Shown: positions 15,963-24,173 of the stretch, in pieces
Numbering within the stretch: the stretch's first letter is position 1
Layout of the letters: each line of letters begins with the position of its first letter
NCBI GenBank assembly: GCA_002298785.1
Contig: DBMR01000039.1
Span: forward strand, 1-43,979
Direction of reading: 5' to 3'
Length of the DNA stretch: 43,979 nucleotides
Origin: Verrucomicrobia subdivision 3 bacterium UBA693
GTDB taxonomy: Bacteria; Verrucomicrobiota; Verrucomicrobiia; Limisphaerales; UBA8199
Program-made: the position numbers and the translations under genes
Notes under the pieces: generated by a model
Told to the model about the DNA's origin: nothing
Databases searched by the model: none
Seen by the model: the letters and a program-made list of their open reading frames with translations, nothing else

Positions 15963-16493
15963 ATGAAAAAGAACAGCATCCTCACTGTGGCAGCCTTTGC
16001 CGCTGCTCTCACCCTAACTCCCGAGTTGATCGCCGGCGATTGCGCTGCCAGCAAGAGCGCCTCCGCCAGCACCTGCACAGCGGGCAAAGACATTGTGGCC
16101 GTTGCCTCCAGCGCGCAAAACTTCAAAACCCTCGTCGCGGCTGTCCGGGCGGCGGGCTTGGTGGAAACGCTCCAGGGCAAGGGACCATTCACGGTCTTTG
16201 CCCCTACTGATGAAGCGTTTGCCAAGCTGCCTGCCGGCACGGTGGAAGACCTGCTCAAGCCGGAGAATAAAGAGAAGCTCGTGGCCATCCTCAAGTATCA
16301 CGTCCTTCCCGGTAAATTCCTGGCGGCGGACGTGAAGACGATGGAAGCCAAGACCGCCGAGGGCCAAAGCGTGAAGCTCAAAGTGTCGGACGAGGGCGTG
16401 ACGGTGGATAACGCGAGAGTCGTCAAGACGGACCTTCTCGCCGAAAACGGGGTCATCCACGTCATTGACAGTGTGATCCTCCCCAATTCATGA
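15963..16493 (+). CDS. Secreted fasciclin-domain (FAS1) protein
   Basis: A 176-residue exported protein: a signal peptide (KNSILTVAAFAAALTLTPEL), a short Cys/Ala/Ser-rich linker, then one FAS1 domain. The family motifs are plain: GPFTVFAPTDEAFAKLP (H1 region) and ILKYHVLPGKF, with VIHVIDSVILP at the end (H2 region). FAS1 domains mediate adhesion or bind small ligands at the cell surface. It is the first rightward gene after the operator region, so it is the most direct candidate target of the B12-type regulator on that side. The message leader is A-rich with no Shine-Dalgarno match. Confidence 0.9.
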   Translation: MKKNSILTVAAFAAALTLTPELIAGDCAASKSASASTCTAGKDIVAVASSAQNFKTLVAAVRAAGLVETLQGKGPFTVFAPTDEAFAKLPAGTVEDLLKPENKEKLVAILKYHVLPGKFLAADVKTMEAKTAEGQSVKLKVSDEGVTVDNARVVKTDLLAENGVIHVIDSVILPNS

Positions 16494-16506
16494 CTGACCA
16501 CCTCCA

Positions 16507-16537
16507 CTTAGGCGGAGAGTGACAACCTCCGCCTAAG
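16507..16537. terminator. Strong hairpin after the fasciclin gene
   Basis: CTTAGGCGGAG (16507-16517) pairs perfectly with CTCCGCCTAAG (16527-16537) across a 9-base loop, 14 bases after the fasciclin stop. No T-run follows, so it could be a partial terminator or mRNA stabiliser that lets a fraction of transcripts continue. Confidence 0.6.
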
Positions 16538-16577
16538 AGGCTTCCACAGGCACCAAAAATTCGAATACTACTCCTCC

Positions 16578-17846
16578 ATGACAAACCCTCGACCGACTCT
16601 CGCGACACTGGTGATCCTGACTGTTCTTCTTGCCACTAACGCTAGAACCGAACCTGCGACTTGGCCCCAGTGGCGCGGACCCACGCGAGACGGCCAAATC
16701 AGCGGCTCCACCTGGCCAGAGAAGCTCGACACCAATCATCTGCAGCGCTCATGGAGTGTGGAACTGGGGCCTAGCTATTCCGGACCGATTGTCAGCACCG
16801 ACCGTGTGTTCACCACCGAGACGAAGGACAAGAAAGTCGAGGTTGTGATGGCCTTTGACCGGACGACAGGTAAGCAGCTTTGGCGCGCGCAGTGGGAGGG
16901 AGCGGTCAGCGTTCCGTTCTTCGCGAAGTCCAACGGCGACTGGATTCGCTCGACGCCGGCGCTGGACGGTGACCGTCTTTACTTGGCCGGCATGAGGGAC
17001 GTGCTGGTGTGCCTCGATGCGCGCGACGGGAAGGAGATTTGGCGGAAGGATTTCGTGAAGGAACTCAATGCACCAGTGCCGGATTTCGGCTTCGTCTGCT
17101 CGCCCCTGGTGGACGGCGACGACGTGTATGTTCAGGCGGGAGCGTCGTTCATCCGACTCAAAAAGGCGACCGGCGAGATCGTCTGGCGCACCCTCAAGGA
17201 CCAGGGTGGCATGTTCGGTAGCGTCTTTTCGTCGCCCATGTTCGCGGAACTAGCCGGAAAGCGTCAACTTGTGGTACAGACGCGTTCGAAACTCGCCGGC
17301 GTGGACCCGGCTGATGGCAAAGTGCTGTGGGAGCAGCCGGTCGAAGCCTTCCAAGGGATGAACATCCTCACTCCTGTCGCCCTCCGCGACACGCTTTTCA
17401 CCAGCACCTACGGCGGCAGAACCATCGGCTTTAAAATCGCGCACGCCGACGGCAAATGGACCGTCAGCGAATCCTGGTGCCTCAAGGCTCAAGGTTACAT
17501 GAGCACGCCTGTGGTGATTGACGGCGTGGCCTACAACCACCTCAAGAGCCAGCGCGTGATGGCCATCGAAGTCGAGACCGGCCGGGAACTCTGGACCAGC
17601 AATGAATCGTTCGGCAAATACTGGAGCCTCATCGCCTGCGGCGAGCGTATCCTAGCGCTCGACCAGCGCGGCGTGCTCCTTTCGCTGCGCGCGAACAAGG
17701 AAAAGCTCGATGTGCTAGACAAGCGCAAACTTACCGATGCCGAAACATGGGCGCACCTGGCAGTGGCCGGCGATCAGTTATTCGTCCGGGAACTCAATGC
17801 ACTAACGGCTTGGCGATGGCATAAAGAAGTCGCCGCACTGAAATGA
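16578..17846 (+). CDS. Exported PQQ-like beta-propeller protein
   Basis: A 422-residue periplasmic propeller in the BamB/PQQ-repeat style. After a signal peptide (TLATLVILTVLLATNARTEP), the start WPQWRGPTRDG is the classic opening of such proteins in Verrucomicrobiota and Planctomycetes. Blades repeat the AxDxxTGKxLWR pattern: AFDRTTGKQLWRAQW, CLDARDGKEIWRKDF, RLKKATGEIVWRT, GVDPADGKVLWEQP and AIEVETGRELWTS. These are structural repeats, and I see no dehydrogenase active site, so PQQ binding is not implied. It overlaps the next gene by ATGA, which suggests translational coupling with the SOUL lipoprotein. Confidence 0.88.
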   Translation: MTNPRPTLATLVILTVLLATNARTEPATWPQWRGPTRDGQISGSTWPEKLDTNHLQRSWSVELGPSYSGPIVSTDRVFTTETKDKKVEVVMAFDRTTGKQLWRAQWEGAVSVPFFAKSNGDWIRSTPALDGDRLYLAGMRDVLVCLDARDGKEIWRKDFVKELNAPVPDFGFVCSPLVDGDDVYVQAGASFIRLKKATGEIVWRTLKDQGGMFGSVFSSPMFAELAGKRQLVVQTRSKLAGVDPADGKVLWEQPVEAFQGMNILTPVALRDTLFTSTYGGRTIGFKIAHADGKWTVSESWCLKAQGYMSTPVVIDGVAYNHLKSQRVMAIEVETGRELWTSNESFGKYWSLIACGERILALDQRGVLLSLRANKEKLDVLDKRKLTDAETWAHLAVAGDQLFVRELNALTAWRWHKEVAALK

Positions 17847-18493
17847 TCATTTTGATTCGCATGAAAACCACACTTAGGCTCATCACCATGCTTGCAGGAC
17901 TGGGCACTTTGGTCGGGTTCATTGCCACGGGTTGCGGCACAGCGCGTGGCAGTTATGAATCCGCGCCCTACTCCGTAGTGCGAGCGAGCGGCAAGTTCGA
18001 GCTGCGCGACTACCCCGCCTTGACCGTAGTGGAGACGCCCATGGCGCGCTGCAGCAACGGATCGGACGGCAGCTTCAACCGCTTATTCCGCTTCATCACC
18101 GGCGGCAATCAGGCCAAGCAGAAGATTTCCATGACCACTCCCGTTTTCATGTCCGGCGGCGACACCAACGCGAAAATGGCCTTTGTGATGCCGGCGAAAA
18201 TGAAAACCGGGGTGGTGCCCAAGCCATCGGACCCCTCGGTGACCGTGGGCGAATTGTCCGAAGGCCGGTTTGCGGTGCTGCGTTACAGCGGCGGGCGCAA
18301 TGCGAAGAACGAGGCGGAGGCGCTGGAGCGATTGCGGGCGTGGATGAAACAAGAAGGGTTGAAGGAATTGGTGCCGCCGATCTATGGCTACTTTGACCCA
18401 CCGTGGACACCGGCCTTCCTGCGGCGAAACGAAGTGATGGCACGGATTGATTTCAAGCCGCAACAATTATTACCGATCGGGACGGCATTTTGA
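17843..18493 (+). CDS. SOUL-family haem/porphyrin-binding lipoprotein
   Basis: A 216-residue protein with a SOUL domain (about residues 38-205): YSVVRASGKFELRDYPALTV, FNRLFRFITGGNQAKQKISM, TTPVF and the late FDPPWTPAFLRRNEV are family hallmarks. The N-terminal helix ends in IATGC, a lipobox, so it is probably tethered to a membrane facing the periplasm. The first ATG (17843) overlaps the previous stop as ATGA; a second ATG six codons on (17861) gives an equally good signal sequence. SOUL proteins bind haem or tetrapyrroles. Free porphyrins are photosensitisers, so binding them would fit the surrounding light-stress genes; that link is inference. Confidence 0.88.
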   Translation: MIILIRMKTTLRLITMLAGLGTLVGFIATGCGTARGSYESAPYSVVRASGKFELRDYPALTVVETPMARCSNGSDGSFNRLFRFITGGNQAKQKISMTTPVFMSGGDTNAKMAFVMPAKMKTGVVPKPSDPSVTVGELSEGRFAVLRYSGGRNAKNEAEALERLRAWMKQEGLKELVPPIYGYFDPPWTPAFLRRNEVMARIDFKPQQLLPIGTAF

Positions 18494-18654
18494 CCGCGGA
18501 GAACCAAACGCCCCGGAGCGCCAAGAGCTAATGATCGCCCGCGTCACGCTGCATCAGAAAATCATTTGGAGGCTGCGGGGCTTCTTGAAGGATTGATTTG
18601 GAGCAATGAAATTCCCGTGCCACCTACAGCTGATTCCGGGCTGTGCAGGTAATT

Positions 18655-19401
18655 ATGAACGAGGTTGATAAAGGTCTTTATTTCATTGCGGGTGGAACGG
18701 GCGGTATCGGCTCGGAGGTCTCCCGGCGTTTGCGCATTCAAGGCGAGGAGGTGGTGTTGGCGGCACGCGACGAGGGCCGCCTGGAGGAGCGCGTCCGTGA
18801 GCTTGCAGCACGGGCCGTGCCGATGGACGCGACCCGTCCTGAAGCGGTGACGAGCGCGTTTAATGCCGCGTTGGGAGAGGGTCGCCGCCTTCTCGGCGTT
18901 GTCAATTGCGTCGGCACCATCCTCTTGAAACCCGCCCACCTCACCTCGGACGAGGAATGGCGGACGACCTTGGACACGAACCTGACCAGTTCCTTCCTCC
19001 TCCTGCGCGAAGCCGCCCGTCGCATGATGACCTCGGGAGGGGGCTCGATTGTTTTTTGTTCCACCGTGGCGTCGCAGCGCGGCTTGTTCAATCATGAGGC
19101 AATTGCCGCCGCCAAGGCTGGTGTGGAAGGCTTGACGCGGGCCGCGGCAGCCACTTACGCCCGATACCAGATTCGCGTGAACTGCGTCGCGCCCGGACTG
19201 GTGCAGACTCCGTTGAGTCAGTCTCTCACGGCAAACGAATCGGCGCGCAAAGCTTCCCTGGCCATGCATCCACTCGGGCATTTGGGCGAGCCGGGCGACA
19301 TCGCGTCCGCCATCTGCTGGCTTTTGTCGCCCGAACAGAAGTGGGTCACCGGGCAGGTGCTTCACGTGGACGGTGGGCTGTCCACAGTGCAAGCGCGATA
19401 A
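18655..19401 (+). CDS. Atypical short-chain dehydrogenase/reductase lacking the catalytic tyrosine
   Basis: A 248-residue SDR. The cofactor-binding TGGIGSEVSRRL is intact and VVNCVGTI stands in for the usual NAG strand. The catalytic Ser region (IVFCSTVAS) is present, and Lys154 is in place. The tyrosine of Tyr-x3-Lys is replaced by Ile150 (NHEAIAAAKAG). The end VTGQVLHVDGGLSTV is classical. I recall other SDRs beside photolyase genes with the same NHEAIAAAKAG phrase, so this is probably a conserved variant, not a broken gene. The ATG at 18655 has AGGT 6 bases upstream. It precedes the photolyase gene by 19 bases. Confidence 0.87.
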   Translation: MNEVDKGLYFIAGGTGGIGSEVSRRLRIQGEEVVLAARDEGRLEERVRELAARAVPMDATRPEAVTSAFNAALGEGRRLLGVVNCVGTILLKPAHLTSDEEWRTTLDTNLTSSFLLLREAARRMMTSGGGSIVFCSTVASQRGLFNHEAIAAAKAGVEGLTRAAAATYARYQIRVNCVAPGLVQTPLSQSLTANESARKASLAMHPLGHLGEPGDIASAICWLLSPEQKWVTGQVLHVDGGLSTVQAR

Positions 19402-19420
19402 GTCTATCCCCACGCTGCGC

Positions 19421-21019
19421 ATGAACTTTCATCCCCAAGCTCGCCCGCGTAACCTGGTGCTGGTGCTAGGCGACCAGTTAAATCTGGACTCGGCTGCCTT
19501 TGACGGCTTCAACCAAAGGTGCGATGCAGTGTGGATGGCGGAAGTCGTCGAGGAAAGCACCCAGGTGTGGTCACACAAAGCGCGCATCGCCATGTTTTTG
19601 AGCGCCATGCGGCATTTCCGCGATACGCTCCACAGCCGGGGGGTAACGGTTCACTACCGCCAACTGAATGAAGTCGAGAACCGCGGCAACTTCCGTGACG
19701 AGTTGACCGCCACGACGAGCCGCCTCTGCCCGCAACGCCTGATTTGGGTTGAGCCGGGAGAATGGCGCGTGCAGACGAGCCTGGAAACCACGGCGCGCGC
19801 ACTGAGCGTGGATTTCGAGGCTCGGCCGGATAGGTATTTCTTTTGTTCGCGCGACGAGTTCGCGCGTCACGCCCGGGGCCGAAAGCAGCTACGGATGGAG
19901 TTATTCTATCGCGAGCTGCGGCGCCAGCATCGAGTGCTGATGGATGGCGACGAACCGGTGGGTGCCGCGTGGAATTTCGACGCCGAGAACCGCGAGCCTT
20001 TCGGCAAGGAAGGTCCTGTTGAAGCCGAAGCGCCCCTGGCTTTCGAGCCGGACGCGACTACGCGCGAGGTGCTGGCGTCGGTGAAGGACCGCTTTGCGGA
20101 GCATCCCGGCAGCCTGGCGCGGTTCGATTGGCCGGTCACCCCGGAGCAAGCCCGTGCCGCCTTGGACGATTTCGTGGCGCATCGCTTACCGCACTTCGGC
20201 CGCTTTCAAGACGCGATGTGGACCAGACACATCGCGAGCCAGTCGACAGCGGTGCCTCCTCAACACATCTATCTGTATCACTCCCGCCTTTCGGCGGCGA
20301 TGAATCTAAAGTTGTTGAATCCGCGAGATGCCGTATCCGCGGCCGAGACGGCTTATCGCGAAGGCCGCGCGCCGCTGGCCTCGGTGGAAGGTTTCATCCG
20401 TCAAATTCTCGGTTGGCGTGAATACGTGCGCGGCATCTACTGGCAGTTCATGCCTCGCTACCTCGACAGAAACGAACTGCAGGCTACCCAGCCGCTGCCG
20501 TCATTTTACTGGACGGGCGAAACCGCCATGAACTGCCTGCGTCACGTCGTCGGCCAGACGCTCGAGTTCGGCTACGCACATCACATCCAGCGGCTGATGG
20601 TGACGGGCCTGTTCGCTCTGCTGCTGGGCGTGAAACCTCAGGCGATGCACGAATGGTATCTGGCGATGTATTTGGACGCGGTCGAGTGGGTGGAATTGCC
20701 CAACACGCTGGGCATGTCGCAATACGCCGATGGCGGTCTCATGGCCAGCAAACCCTATATCGCCAGCGGCAAATACATTCAGCGCATGAGCAACTACTGC
20801 GCGGGTTGCCGCTACGATCCCGCGCAGCGCACCGGACCGACGGCGTGTCCCTTCACGACGCTTTACTGGGACTTCCTCCTCCGCCACGAAACCAGGCTCG
20901 CCAAAAACCCGCGCACGGTCATGCAGGTGCGCAACGTGGCCCGCCTCACCTCCGCCCAACGCCGTGAAATTAAGGACCAGGCCGCCCGCTTTCGAACCGC
21001 CATCTCCGTCGCCACATGA
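19421..21019 (+). CDS. phrB: Iron-sulfur bacterial photolyase/cryptochrome (PhrB/CryB class)
   Basis: A 532-residue flavoprotein of the FeS-BCP class, related to the (6-4) photolyase PhrB of Agrobacterium, which repairs UV lesions with blue light. NLVLVLGDQLN is the family N-terminus, and GYAHHIQRLMVTG, PNTLGMSQYADGG and YASGKYIQRMSNYC-like segments form the FAD pocket. Four cysteines, Cys372, Cys460, Cys463 and Cys476, have spacings 88, 3 and 13, identical to the 4Fe-4S ligands of PhrB as I recall them (350, 438, 441, 454). The ATG at 19421 fits the family start. It overlaps the next gene by ATGA. A repair role versus a photoreceptor role cannot be settled from sequence. Confidence 0.93.
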   Translation: MNFHPQARPRNLVLVLGDQLNLDSAAFDGFNQRCDAVWMAEVVEESTQVWSHKARIAMFLSAMRHFRDTLHSRGVTVHYRQLNEVENRGNFRDELTATTSRLCPQRLIWVEPGEWRVQTSLETTARALSVDFEARPDRYFFCSRDEFARHARGRKQLRMELFYRELRRQHRVLMDGDEPVGAAWNFDAENREPFGKEGPVEAEAPLAFEPDATTREVLASVKDRFAEHPGSLARFDWPVTPEQARAALDDFVAHRLPHFGRFQDAMWTRHIASQSTAVPPQHIYLYHSRLSAAMNLKLLNPRDAVSAAETAYREGRAPLASVEGFIRQILGWREYVRGIYWQFMPRYLDRNELQATQPLPSFYWTGETAMNCLRHVVGQTLEFGYAHHIQRLMVTGLFALLLGVKPQAMHEWYLAMYLDAVEWVELPNTLGMSQYADGGLMASKPYIASGKYIQRMSNYCAGCRYDPAQRTGPTACPFTTLYWDFLLRHETRLAKNPRTVMQVRNVARLTSAQRREIKDQAARFRTAISVAT

Positions 21020-21945
21020 GTCTTCGCATCGCCATCATCGGAGCTGGGATGGCCGGCATCAGCGCCAGCCGCCTGCTCGCGGACCGCGGCCACCGCGTGA
21101 CCCTGCTGGAGAAATCCCGCGGCTGCGGCGGACGCTGTGCGACTAAACGCTGGGAAGGCCACATCGTGGACCACGGCGCGCAGTATTTTACCATGCGGCA
21201 TCCTGATTTCTCCGCCGCCGTGCAGCAAACCTGCGGCGAGATGATCTGCCGCATCACTGCGCCGGTGCTGGATGAGAACGGCGAGACGCTGCCGGATACG
21301 GACCGTTACTTTCACCGCGAGGGCAACAGCCGCCTGGTGCGCGGCATGACCGCAGGTCTCAACCTGCGCACGGAGACCACGGTGACCGATGCCCGTGCGC
21401 TGCTTGGGGAATACGATCGCGTGCTTAGCACCGCACCGCTCCCGCAGACTGCTACGCTTTTTGGCCAGACGATTCCAGCGGAATACATCCCGTGCCTCAC
21501 TGTTGTGCTCGCGTATCGCGTCGAACCCGGGGGGCTTTGCCGCGAGGCCTATGCCGTGCGCGACCACACGTCTGATCTCGCATGGTCCGCCTGCGAGAAC
21601 CACAAGGCTGGGCGCATCGCGGGGGGCTGCACCGTCATGGTGGCTCAGATTAGCGAAGCCTTTAGCCGCAGGCACCTGGAGTTGCCGCCCGCGGACTACC
21701 CGGTGCTCGTCCAAACTATGGTGCAGCGCCGCTGGGGTCTTTCTTCGGCCAACTTCCTCGCCGCTCTCGGCCATCGCTGGCGCTATGCGCGCGTCGCAAA
21801 ACCCCACACCGCGCCCGCTCTGCCGGAAGGCTGCTACTTCGCGGGTGATGCCCTCGGCACCTCCCGCGTGGAGGACGCATGGCTCGCTGGCCGGGCTGCG
21901 GCGCTGCAGATCATTCAGTCTTCCCCCAAGGCTAACACAGCTTGA
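21016..21945 (+). CDS. FAD-dependent oxidoreductase, renalase-like
   Basis: A 309-residue flavoprotein with the dinucleotide-binding start IAIIGAGMAGISASRLLADR and the LEKSRGCGGRCATKR segment that contacts FAD. VDHGAQYFTMR and the end YFAGDALGTSRVEDAWLAG complete the amine-oxidase-like fold. Size and these motifs match bacterial renalase-type oxidases, which clear mis-reduced 2- or 6-dihydro-NAD(P). Genes of this kind are commonly found beside photolyases in light and singlet-oxygen regulons. The start overlaps the photolyase stop by four bases (ATGA), so the two are translated together. The substrate is not certain. Confidence 0.88.
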   Translation: MSLRIAIIGAGMAGISASRLLADRGHRVTLLEKSRGCGGRCATKRWEGHIVDHGAQYFTMRHPDFSAAVQQTCGEMICRITAPVLDENGETLPDTDRYFHREGNSRLVRGMTAGLNLRTETTVTDARALLGEYDRVLSTAPLPQTATLFGQTIPAEYIPCLTVVLAYRVEPGGLCREAYAVRDHTSDLAWSACENHKAGRIAGGCTVMVAQISEAFSRRHLELPPADYPVLVQTMVQRRWGLSSANFLAALGHRWRYARVAKPHTAPALPEGCYFAGDALGTSRVEDAWLAGRAAALQIIQSSPKANTA

Positions 21946-21985
21946 ACCATCCGAAGAACCTCAACATCATAACAACACAAATACC

Positions 21986-22465
21986 ATGAAAGACACGACA
22001 GAACTCACCGGAAAAAAAGCTCCTGCATTCAAGGCCCCCGTCGTAGGAGGCAGCTACGAAGAAGGGGCCACCGTTTCCCTCGCTGATCTCAAGGGGCAGA
22101 CGGTTGTGCTCTATTTCTATCCGAAGGACAACACGCCCGGCTGCACCGCACAAGCCTGCGCACTCCGCGACGGGTGGAACCGCATCCAGAACAAGGCCGC
22201 CGTGTTTGGCGTCAGTGTGGACCCGCTGAAAAGCCACGCCAAGTTCATCGAGAAGCACGGCCTGCCTTTCCCGCTCATCAGTGATGAAACCAAGGAGATC
22301 GTCCAAGCTTACGGCGTATGGGTGGAGAAGTCTATGTATGGCAAGAAATACATGGGCACCGAGCGCAGCACCGTTATCATCGGCCCGGATGGCAAAGTGA
22401 AGGCCGTGGTTCGTAAAGTGCAGCCCGCAGAGCATCTTGATCTCGTGTTGCAGGCGTTGGGCTAA
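21986..22465 (+). CDS. bcp: Thioredoxin-dependent peroxiredoxin, Bcp/PrxQ type
   Basis: A 159-residue cytoplasmic peroxidase reducing H2O2 and lipid hydroperoxides with thioredoxin. YFYPKDNTPGCTAQAC holds the peroxidatic Cys53 and the resolving Cys58, the 5-residue spacing of PrxQ. FGVSVDPLKSHAKFIEKHGL and the ERSTVIIGPDGKV strand are also typical. The ATG at 21986 gives the normal length; the same frame runs open far upstream over the oxidoreductase gene, but that part has no homology. It lies 40 bases after the FAD oxidoreductase. A membrane thioredoxin-like protein occurs on the other arm of the island. Confidence 0.93.
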   Translation: MKDTTELTGKKAPAFKAPVVGGSYEEGATVSLADLKGQTVVLYFYPKDNTPGCTAQACALRDGWNRIQNKAAVFGVSVDPLKSHAKFIEKHGLPFPLISDETKEIVQAYGVWVEKSMYGKKYMGTERSTVIIGPDGKVKAVVRKVQPAEHLDLVLQALG

Positions 22466-22533
22466 AGCGCCGACGCTCACAAACAGGACGAATGGAAAAC
22501 CGGGCGCGAAAGCGAGTGCTCAAAATCTGAACC

Positions 22534-23988
22534 ATGCCGACCGCCGCTTCGAAGCTCGTTCTCCTCACCGGTGCGACAGGATACGTAGGGGGACGCCTGT
22601 TGCCAATGCTGATCGAAGCTGGTTGCCGCGTTAGATGCCTCGCGCGGCAGCCGGAACGCCTGTCTTCGCGTGTGCCCGCGGAAGTCCAGGTGGTGCCTGG
22701 CGACGTGCTTGATCCGGGTTCGCTGGCGCAGGCGCTGTCTGGAGTCGAGGTGGCGTATTATCTGGTTCACTCCATGGGGGCGACAGGCGATTTTGAAGAG
22801 CACGACCGGCTCGCCGCGGCTAATTTTGGTGCCGCCGCAGCCGCCGCCGGCGTTCGGCATATCATCTATCTTGGCGGGCTCGGCGAGGATGAGGTGGGTT
22901 TGTCGGCGCACTTGCGCAGCCGGCATGAGGTGGGGGAGCGGTTGCGTGCGAGTGGAGTGCCGGTGACTGAATTTCGGGCTTCCATCATCATCGGCTCAGG
23001 GAGCCTCTCGTTTGAGATGATTCGCGCGCTGGTGGAGCGTCTGCCGATCATGGTGACGCCGCGGTGGGTGCGGGTAACCGCGCAGCCGATTGCCATTGGC
23101 GACGTGCTGGCCTATTTGCGGGCGGCGTTGTCAGTCGAGACTGGCAACCGCAGCCGCATCGTCGAGATCGGCGGGCCGGATCAGGTGTCCTATGGCGACC
23201 TGATGCGCGAATACGCGCGGCAGCGCGGCCTGCGGCGCCGGATGATTCCCGTGCCCGCGCTGACCCCGCGGCTCTCGAGTCTTTGGCTGGGCCTGGTGAC
23301 GCCGTTGTATGCGCGGGTGGGTCGAAAGCTGATTGACAGCCTCCGTCATCCCACGGTGGTGCGAGACGATGCTGCCCAACGACTGTTTTCGATCCGGCCG
23401 ATCGGCGTTCGCGACGCGATCGCCCGGGCCCTGCGGAACGAAGACTCCGATTTCGCGCAGACAAGGTGGTCGGACGCTCTGTCCGCCGCAGGTGAACCCC
23501 GGCAGTGGGGCGGAACGCGTTTCGGCAACCGGTTGGTGGACTCACGCTCGACGCACGCTGCCGCCTCTCCGGCTGCCTTGTTTGCGGCCGTGGAGCGCAT
23601 CGGTGGCCTGACTGGCTGGTATTACGCCAACTGGCTTTGGAGGCTGCGCGGCTGGCTTGATCTGGTGTTCGGTGGAGTCGGTATGCGGCGGGGCCGCCGC
23701 GATCCTGCGCAGCTCGAAGTCGGCGACGTCTTGGATTGCTGGCGGGTTGAGGACATCAAGGCCGGTCGACATTTGCGGCTTGTCGCCGAGATGAAACTGC
23801 CAGGCCGGGCGTGGCTCGATTTCGAGGTCCAAGCCGAGAACGGCGGCTCGCGGCTCCGGCAAACCGCGATGTTCGATCCGGTCGGGCTGTGGGGGCTGGC
23901 CTACTGGTACGGTGTCTGGCCGCTGCACCAAGTTGTTTTTTTCGGGATGTTGCGCGGCATCGCGCGATCGGCGGAGGAAAGCGCATGA
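22534..23988 (+). CDS. NAD(P)-binding epimerase-like SDR fused to DUF2867
   Basis: A 484-residue protein with two parts. Residues 1-310 form an atypical SDR with LVLLTGATGYVGGRLLP as the nucleotide-binding loop, VAYYLVHSMG, and VRHIIYLGGLG replacing the Ser/Tyr active site, similar to NmrA/YbjT-like proteins. Residues about 335-480 are DUF2867, seen in GWYYANWLWRLRGWLDLVFGG and ending with a hydrophobic stretch (LWGLAYWYGVWPLHQVVFFG) that may touch the membrane. Such fusions are common but have no assigned reaction. It is the last gene of the rightward series, 68 bases after the peroxiredoxin. A role in lipid or quinone metabolism is only a guess. Confidence 0.88.
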   Translation: MPTAASKLVLLTGATGYVGGRLLPMLIEAGCRVRCLARQPERLSSRVPAEVQVVPGDVLDPGSLAQALSGVEVAYYLVHSMGATGDFEEHDRLAAANFGAAAAAAGVRHIIYLGGLGEDEVGLSAHLRSRHEVGERLRASGVPVTEFRASIIIGSGSLSFEMIRALVERLPIMVTPRWVRVTAQPIAIGDVLAYLRAALSVETGNRSRIVEIGGPDQVSYGDLMREYARQRGLRRRMIPVPALTPRLSSLWLGLVTPLYARVGRKLIDSLRHPTVVRDDAAQRLFSIRPIGVRDAIARALRNEDSDFAQTRWSDALSAAGEPRQWGGTRFGNRLVDSRSTHAAASPAALFAAVERIGGLTGWYYANWLWRLRGWLDLVFGGVGMRRGRRDPAQLEVGDVLDCWRVEDIKAGRHLRLVAEMKLPGRAWLDFEVQAENGGSRLRQTAMFDPVGLWGLAYWYGVWPLHQVVFFGMLRGIARSAEESA

Positions 23989-24173
23989 TTTTTCGCGAAT
24001 TCAAAACCGATGCTTGGCTGCCGCTGCCCTGAAGGACTCATCGGCATCAAAGTCCGTCACCGTCCGCTGCAACGGACCGGAGCAGCCACGATGGCTTACT
24101 CCGCGATCGAAGCTTGCATCATGTCGGCAATGGATTGCAGCCATACATCTGAGTCTGGTGTCTCGTCTCGAGG

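Noticed and set aside
21389..21985. Long N-terminal extension in frame with the peroxiredoxin
   Set aside because: It overlaps the FAD oxidoreductase in another frame and is Arg/Pro-rich; the peroxiredoxin has its own ATG at the family start.
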